Assembly: GCA_902774195.1 (NCBI GenBank)
Contig: CACYHM010000013.1
Location: forward strand, 1 to 11,188
Direction of reading: 5' to 3'
Length of the DNA stretch: 11,188 bases
Source: an uncultured Eubacteriales bacterium
GTDB taxonomy: Bacteria > Bacillota_A > Clostridia > Peptostreptococcales > Anaerovoracaceae
Of this stretch, positions 7,656-11,188 are shown piece after piece; within the stretch, counting starts at the first letter, position 1, and each line of letters starts with the position of its first letter. The notes under the pieces are model-generated. The model saw only the letters and a program-made list of their open reading frames with translations, ran no database searches and was not told where the DNA came from. The translations under genes and the position numbers were made by a program.

Positions 7656-9845
7656 ATGGCAAAACTGGACTACGACAAAATCTTTATAAAGGAGGCCTGT
7701 CCGACGAGCATCGGCGGTCAGGCGATCATGGAAGGCGTGATGATGCAGGGGCCTGACCGCGTTGCGATCGCCATGCGCATGCCTTCGGGCGAGCTCTATC
7801 TCAGGACGAAGAAAAAGCCGCTCGACACAAAGGTGATGAAGATCCCGTTCGTGAGGGGGATCGTTGCTTTCGCGCGCTCTTTGGTGAACGGCATGGGAAC
7901 CCTGATGGAATCGGCCGACATACTCGAGGAGTACGCTCCTGAATACGCCGAAGAACCGGGAAAGGTCGAAGCCTGGGTCAATAAGAAGTTCGGACCTAAG
8001 GCCGCGTGGAACATCCTGATGACTCTTGCTCTCCTGTTCGCGGTGGTCATCTCGATCGCAGCCTTTATCATATTCCCTACATGGGTGGTGAACTTCCTGA
8101 AAAAGTGGATAAGCAATCCTGTAGCGCTCAACCTTATCGAGGGTCTCCTCAGGATCGCGCTGTTCATAGCATATGTCGCTGCGATACGCGGGATGGAAGA
8201 CATAAAGACTCTGTTCCGCTATCACGGAGCCGAGCACAAGACCATCCACTGCTTCGAGAACGGACTGGTGCTCGATCCTGAAAACGCCGAAAAGTTCCCG
8301 ACGCTGCACCCGAGATGCGGAACGAGTTTTCTCGTATTCGTGCTCCTCGTGAGCCTGCTGCTGTTCAGCTTTCTCGGGTGGCCGAACCTCGTATGGAGGA
8401 TAGCGTCGAGGATACTTCTCATACCGGTGATCGCCGGCATCAGCTACGAGCTCCTCAGGCTGGCGGGCAGGTCGAACGGCAGACTCGTCCGCATACTGAG
8501 CTGGCCGGGACTGATGCTTCAGAAACTCACGACCGCCGAGCCGACCAGAGAACAGCTCGAGGTCGCGATACTGTCGCTCAAGGCCGTGACGGTGGACCCG
8601 GGAGTCCCTGAGATATCCTCGTTCGTGGACAAGGACGGCAACATCGTAAGATCCGCCGCCGAAGAGAAAGAGGTCAGCCGCGAGATGGATGAATGGGCAG
8701 CCGAGGTCGAGGCGAATTCCGAGGCCAATGTGAAGGCTGCCGAAGAAGCGGAAGAAATCGAAAACAGGGAGCGCGAGGTCGAGGCCAGGACAGTGTATAC
8801 CGACCTCGGAGAAGGCGCTACCGAAGAGGAGATAAACGAAGCGATAAGGTTCCTCGAGGAACTCGACAACAACGAATACACGATAGTAAAGCCTGAAGAG
8901 AACGACGGGCGTTCCATCGTCAGGGCCATTGCCGACATCGAGGCGCAGGCCGCCAAGGCGAGGACGCTTGCCCGCAGATACACTAGGGACGTCAAGACGT
9001 ACGAGAACGCTCTGGCCTGGGGACAGGCGGCGCTGGGCATGCTGCCGAACGGCAAGAACGAGGCGAGGATCATCCTTACCTATGCGACGGGGCTTTCGGC
9101 CACCGAGCAGATAACCAGAGCCAAAGAGCTTATGAAAAATGAAGACTTCCAGGAGTATGAGAAGCGTATATACGCGAGGATAGAAGGCGTGCCGCTGCAG
9201 TACATCGTCGGCATGCAGGAGTTCATGGGACTGCCGTTCAGGGTCAACCCGTCGGTACTCATACCGAGGCTCGATACCGAGATACTCGTCGAGCAGGTGC
9301 TCGATCTGATCGCCCGGAAGGGCCTGCGCAGACCTGAGATACTCGACCTGTGCACGGGAAGCGGAGCCATAGGCATATCCATAGCGGCGAAGATCCCGGA
9401 TGCGATAGTCACGATGACCGATGTGTCCGAAGAGGCCCTGAAGACAGCGATGGGAAATGCGTCGCTCAACGAGGTAAGCCGCAGGTGCATATTCGCTCTC
9501 GGCAATATGTTCGACGCTATCCCTGAGGACAAGGTCTACGACATCATCGTATGCAACCCGCCGTATATCGAAAGCGATGTGATCGATACGCTTTCGGTCG
9601 AGGTGAAGGACCACGAGCCGAGGATTGCGCTCGACGGAGGCAGGGACGGACTCGAATTCTACCGCGTGATCGCGAATGAAGCGAGCATGCATCTCAGATC
9701 GGGAGGAACGCTCGCTCTCGAGATAGGCTCGGATCAGGCGGTCGAGGTAAAGAGGCTGCTGAACAGGGCGAAGACCTGGGAGGGAACGAGGGTCGTCAGA
9801 GACCTCGCACACCTCGACAGGGTCGTGATGGCAGAGCGCAAATGA
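7656..9845 (+). CDS. prmC: Fusion of DUF1385 (YqhQ-like) membrane protein with PrmC release factor glutamine methyltransferase
   Basis: One uninterrupted 729-codon frame holds two proteins that are usually separate. Residues 1 to about 312 are a full DUF1385/YqhQ-like membrane protein of unknown function. It shows GGQAIMEGVMMQG (from G20), membrane segments near 122-148, 154-180, 223-243 and 252-270, FRYHGAEHKTIHCFE (H190, H194), HPRCGTSF (H218, C221) and the usual end LQKLTTAEPTREQLEVAILSLKAV. A charged, probably helical linker covers about 313-445. Residues from about 446 to 729 are a complete PrmC, which methylates the GGQ glutamine of release factors: N-terminal helical domain, QYIVGMQEFMGLPFRV, PRLDTEILVE, SAM motif DLCTGSGAIG (from D564), and catalytic NPPY (N634-Y637). 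The ATG at 7656 has AAGGG only three bases upstream, 13 bases after rho. An in-frame GTG at 8730 has GAGG five bases before it, so a separate soluble linker-PrmC product is conceivable. prfA, the usual partner, is not in the window. Confidence 0.93.
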   Translation: MAKLDYDKIFIKEACPTSIGGQAIMEGVMMQGPDRVAIAMRMPSGELYLRTKKKPLDTKVMKIPFVRGIVAFARSLVNGMGTLMESADILEEYAPEYAEEPGKVEAWVNKKFGPKAAWNILMTLALLFAVVISIAAFIIFPTWVVNFLKKWISNPVALNLIEGLLRIALFIAYVAAIRGMEDIKTLFRYHGAEHKTIHCFENGLVLDPENAEKFPTLHPRCGTSFLVFVLLVSLLLFSFLGWPNLVWRIASRILLIPVIAGISYELLRLAGRSNGRLVRILSWPGLMLQKLTTAEPTREQLEVAILSLKAVTVDPGVPEISSFVDKDGNIVRSAAEEKEVSREMDEWAAEVEANSEANVKAAEEAEEIENREREVEARTVYTDLGEGATEEEINEAIRFLEELDNNEYTIVKPEENDGRSIVRAIADIEAQAAKARTLARRYTRDVKTYENALAWGQAALGMLPNGKNEARIILTYATGLSATEQITRAKELMKNEDFQEYEKRIYARIEGVPLQYIVGMQEFMGLPFRVNPSVLIPRLDTEILVEQVLDLIARKGLRRPEILDLCTGSGAIGISIAAKIPDAIVTMTDVSEEALKTAMGNASLNEVSRRCIFALGNMFDAIPEDKVYDIIVCNPPYIESDVIDTLSVEVKDHEPRIALDGGRDGLEFYRVIANEASMHLRSGGTLALEIGSDQAVEVKRLLNRAKTWEGTRVVRDLAHLDRVVMAERK

Positions 9846-9867
9846 TGGTGTATTCAAAGGTGTAAAC

Positions 9868-9873
9868 AAGGAG
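9868..9873 (+). promoter_or_regulatory. Shine-Dalgarno of the flavoprotein gene
   Basis: AAGGAG lies nine bases before the ATG at 9883, within the widest gap of the window (9846-9882). That gap holds no hairpin with a T-run and no convincing -35/-10 pair, so the flavoprotein gene is probably read through from upstream. Confidence 0.6.
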
Positions 9874-9882
9874 AAGGGGCAA

Positions 9883-10509
9883 ATGGCAAAAGTAATACTG
9901 ATAAACGGGAGTCCCCGCAAGGACCAGTGCACGGCGGCTGCTCTGGAAGAGATGATAAAGACCTTCCATGAAGAGGGCGTAGAGACAGAACTCATCCAGG
10001 TGGGCGGAAGGGATGTCAGAGGATGCGTCGCCTGCGGATGGTGCATGAAGAACGGGGAGTGCGTCGTCGACGATATCGTCAACGAGGTGGGCGCGAAGCT
10101 GGAGAAGGCGGACGGCCTGGTGGTCGGAAGCCCGGTATACTACAGCTCGCCGAACGGAACCCTGATCTCGTTCCTCGACAGACTGTTCTACAGCGCTCAC
10201 TACGACATGCACATGAAGGTAGGAGCCGCGGTGGTCAGCGCGAGACGCGGGGGCACCACTGCGTCGTTCGATGTGCTCAACAAGTACTTCTCGATCAGCG
10301 GGATGCCGATCGCGACGAGCACATACTGGAACCAGGTGCACGGCTTTACGGCCGATGATGTGAGAAAGGACGCGGAGGGACTGCAGACCATGAGGAACCT
10401 CGCGCGCAACATGTCTTTCATGATGAAGGCGATCGCCGATGCTAAAGAGAAGTACGGCATGCCGGAGATGGAGCATGACTCATTCACGAGTTTCCCGGAC
10501 GGAAAGTAG
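9883..10509 (+). CDS. Flavodoxin-family NAD(P)H-dependent reductase, iron-sulfur-flavoprotein-like
   Basis: Cytoplasmic flavin-binding redox protein of the NADPH-dependent FMN reductase/Isf group. The 208-residue product opens with the flavodoxin-like strand and phosphate loop KVILINGSPRKDQCTAAAL. A compact cysteine motif follows, C48-x2-C51-x2-C54-x5-C60, which fits the CX2CX2CX4-7C pattern of iron-sulfur flavoproteins that hold a [4Fe-4S] cluster. Next come DGLVVGSPVYYSSPNGTLISFLDRLFY, the typical flavin-binding loop, and SARRGGTTASFDVLNKYF. The ATG follows a good AAGGAG. The physiological electron donor and acceptor cannot be told. Possible roles are oxygen or peroxide detoxification or quinone/aromatic reduction in an anaerobe. 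It occupies the place after prmC where prfA often stands. The family is confident, the cluster likely, the substrate unknown. Confidence 0.88.
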   Translation: MAKVILINGSPRKDQCTAAALEEMIKTFHEEGVETELIQVGGRDVRGCVACGWCMKNGECVVDDIVNEVGAKLEKADGLVVGSPVYYSSPNGTLISFLDRLFYSAHYDMHMKVGAAVVSARRGGTTASFDVLNKYFSISGMPIATSTYWNQVHGFTADDVRKDAEGLQTMRNLARNMSFMMKAIADAKEKYGMPEMEHDSFTSFPDGK

Positions 10510-10510
10510 G

Positions 10511-11188
10511 ATGTTCAGCCGGAAAGGTAAATACAAATACATAATGTTAGCGGAGGGCGCGGTGATAGGTCTTATCACCGGCGCCCTGATTTCGATGTTC
10601 CGCCTGCTGCTTACGGCAGCCGACGGTCTGAGAGAGCGCCTGGCCGCGCTCGGCACATCGGGAGCCGGAGGAGCTCTCATCCTGGCTCTTGTGCTGATCG
10701 CTGCTGCGGCCGTGATCACGGCTCTTCTCGTGAACGAGCCGGACATAGCCGGCTCGGGCATCCCGCAGGTCGAGGCGGAGCTGCGCGGACAGAAGGACAT
10801 GGAGTGGCTCCGCGTCATCGGTTCAAAGATGGCGGGGTGCGCCGCCGCCATAGGAGGCGGACTCGCGCTCGGGCGCGAGGGGCCGAGCATCCAGATAGGA
10901 GCCATGGTGGGCAAGGGCTTTGCGAAGGCGAGGCACGCGCCGCTAACGGAAGAAAGGCTTCTCCTGACCTGCGGTGCGGGAGCGGGTCTTTCGGCAGCTT
11001 TCGGAGCGCCTCTTGCCGGAGCTATATTCAGCCTTGAAGAACTGCACAGGAACTTCTCGGCCGAGGTCCTGATCACGACCATGGCAGCCGCGGCGGCAAG
11101 CGACTTTGTTGCCGCCAACATACTCGGACTGAGACCGGTCTTCGATATAACTGTAAACAAAGGACTGCCTCTGAAGTACTACTGGGCA
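10511..11188 (+). CDS. ClC-type chloride/proton antiporter (3' partial)
   Basis: N-terminal 226 residues of a ClC family protein, cut by the right edge with the frame still open. ClC proteins move Cl- or other anions such as F-, many in exchange for H+. The three anion-pathway signatures in this half are present: GSGIP (G81-P85), GREGP (G121-P125, gating glutamate E123), and GAGAGLSAAFGAPLAGAIFSLEEL. E177 in the last corresponds to the internal proton glutamate of E. coli ClC, so the protein should be an antiporter rather than a channel. The first helix is about residues 12-33. The GREGP signature argues against the fluoride-specific CLC-F branch. The ATG at 10511 is one base after the flavoprotein stop, with only a weak purine-rich site upstream; an ATG at 10544 is a possible alternative. 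TTA and CTA codons, avoided in the genes before it, are used here. The regulatory or C-terminal part, if any, lies outside the window. Confidence 0.92.
   Translation, partial: MFSRKGKYKYIMLAEGAVIGLITGALISMFRLLLTAADGLRERLAALGTSGAGGALILALVLIAAAAVITALLVNEPDIAGSGIPQVEAELRGQKDMEWLRVIGSKMAGCAAAIGGGLALGREGPSIQIGAMVGKGFAKARHAPLTEERLLLTCGAGAGLSAAFGAPLAGAIFSLEELHRNFSAEVLITTMAAAAASDFVAANILGLRPVFDITVNKGLPLKYYWA

Noticed and set aside
9846..9882. Possible promoter or terminator between the prmC fusion and the flavoprotein gene
   Set aside because: This 37-base gap has no inverted repeat with a T-run and no believable -35/-10 pair; only a Shine-Dalgarno is clear.
7620..10082. Long antisense open frame (820 codons, minus strand)
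   Set aside because: It is the exact reverse register of the DUF1385-PrmC gene, whose sense strand has convincing domains. It has no ribosome-binding site or family resemblance of its own.

Overview
This window looks like a chromosomal housekeeping and cell-envelope segment from a Gram-positive, endospore-lineage bacterium (Firmicutes, probably class Clostridia). Four things point there: a DivIC/FtsB-like divisome protein, an RNase M5 gene directly in front of rsmA, a lipoteichoic-acid-synthase-type sulfatase, and a YqhQ-type DUF1385 protein next to prmC. The DNA is G+C-rich for a clostridium, and ATA (Ile) and AGA/AGG (Arg) codons are frequent. Two genes start with TTG behind good Shine-Dalgarno sequences. 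A position near Eubacteriales Family XIII/Anaerovoracaceae is only a guess.

All nine genes are on the + strand and are packed like one transcription unit. Gaps run from 1 to 37 bases and two junctions overlap. I see no RNA gene, CRISPR array, insertion sequence, convincing promoter or hairpin terminator, and no gene-free stretch longer than 40 bases.

Layout from left to right: (1) a membrane-anchored M23 peptidase with LysM-like and G5 domains, open at the left edge; (2) a small DivIC/FtsB-like septum protein; (3) RNase M5 (rnmV), which matures 5S rRNA; (4) rsmA (ksgA), the 16S rRNA dimethyladenosine transferase; (5) a polytopic LTA-synthase-like phosphoglycerol transferase; (6) transcription terminator Rho; (7) one continuous 729-codon gene that fuses a YqhQ-like DUF1385 membrane domain to a complete PrmC release-factor methyltransferase; (8) a flavodoxin-fold iron-sulfur-flavoprotein-like reductase; (9) a ClC-type chloride/proton antiporter, cut by the right edge.

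The genes fall into two themes. One is envelope growth and division: M23 hydrolase, DivIC-like protein, LTA synthase and possibly DUF1385. The other is the translation/transcription machinery: RNase M5, RsmA, Rho and PrmC. Most of the window is ordinary. The least ordinary item is the DUF1385-PrmC fusion with a charged linker of about 140 residues, which physically joins a membrane protein of unknown function to the release-factor methyltransferase. Next come a Rho lacking the usual N-terminal helical domain, a LysM-like domain split by an acidic Ser/Asp/Glu tract, and low-complexity charged tails on three proteins of the cluster. I found no clear sign of a new defence or mobile system.
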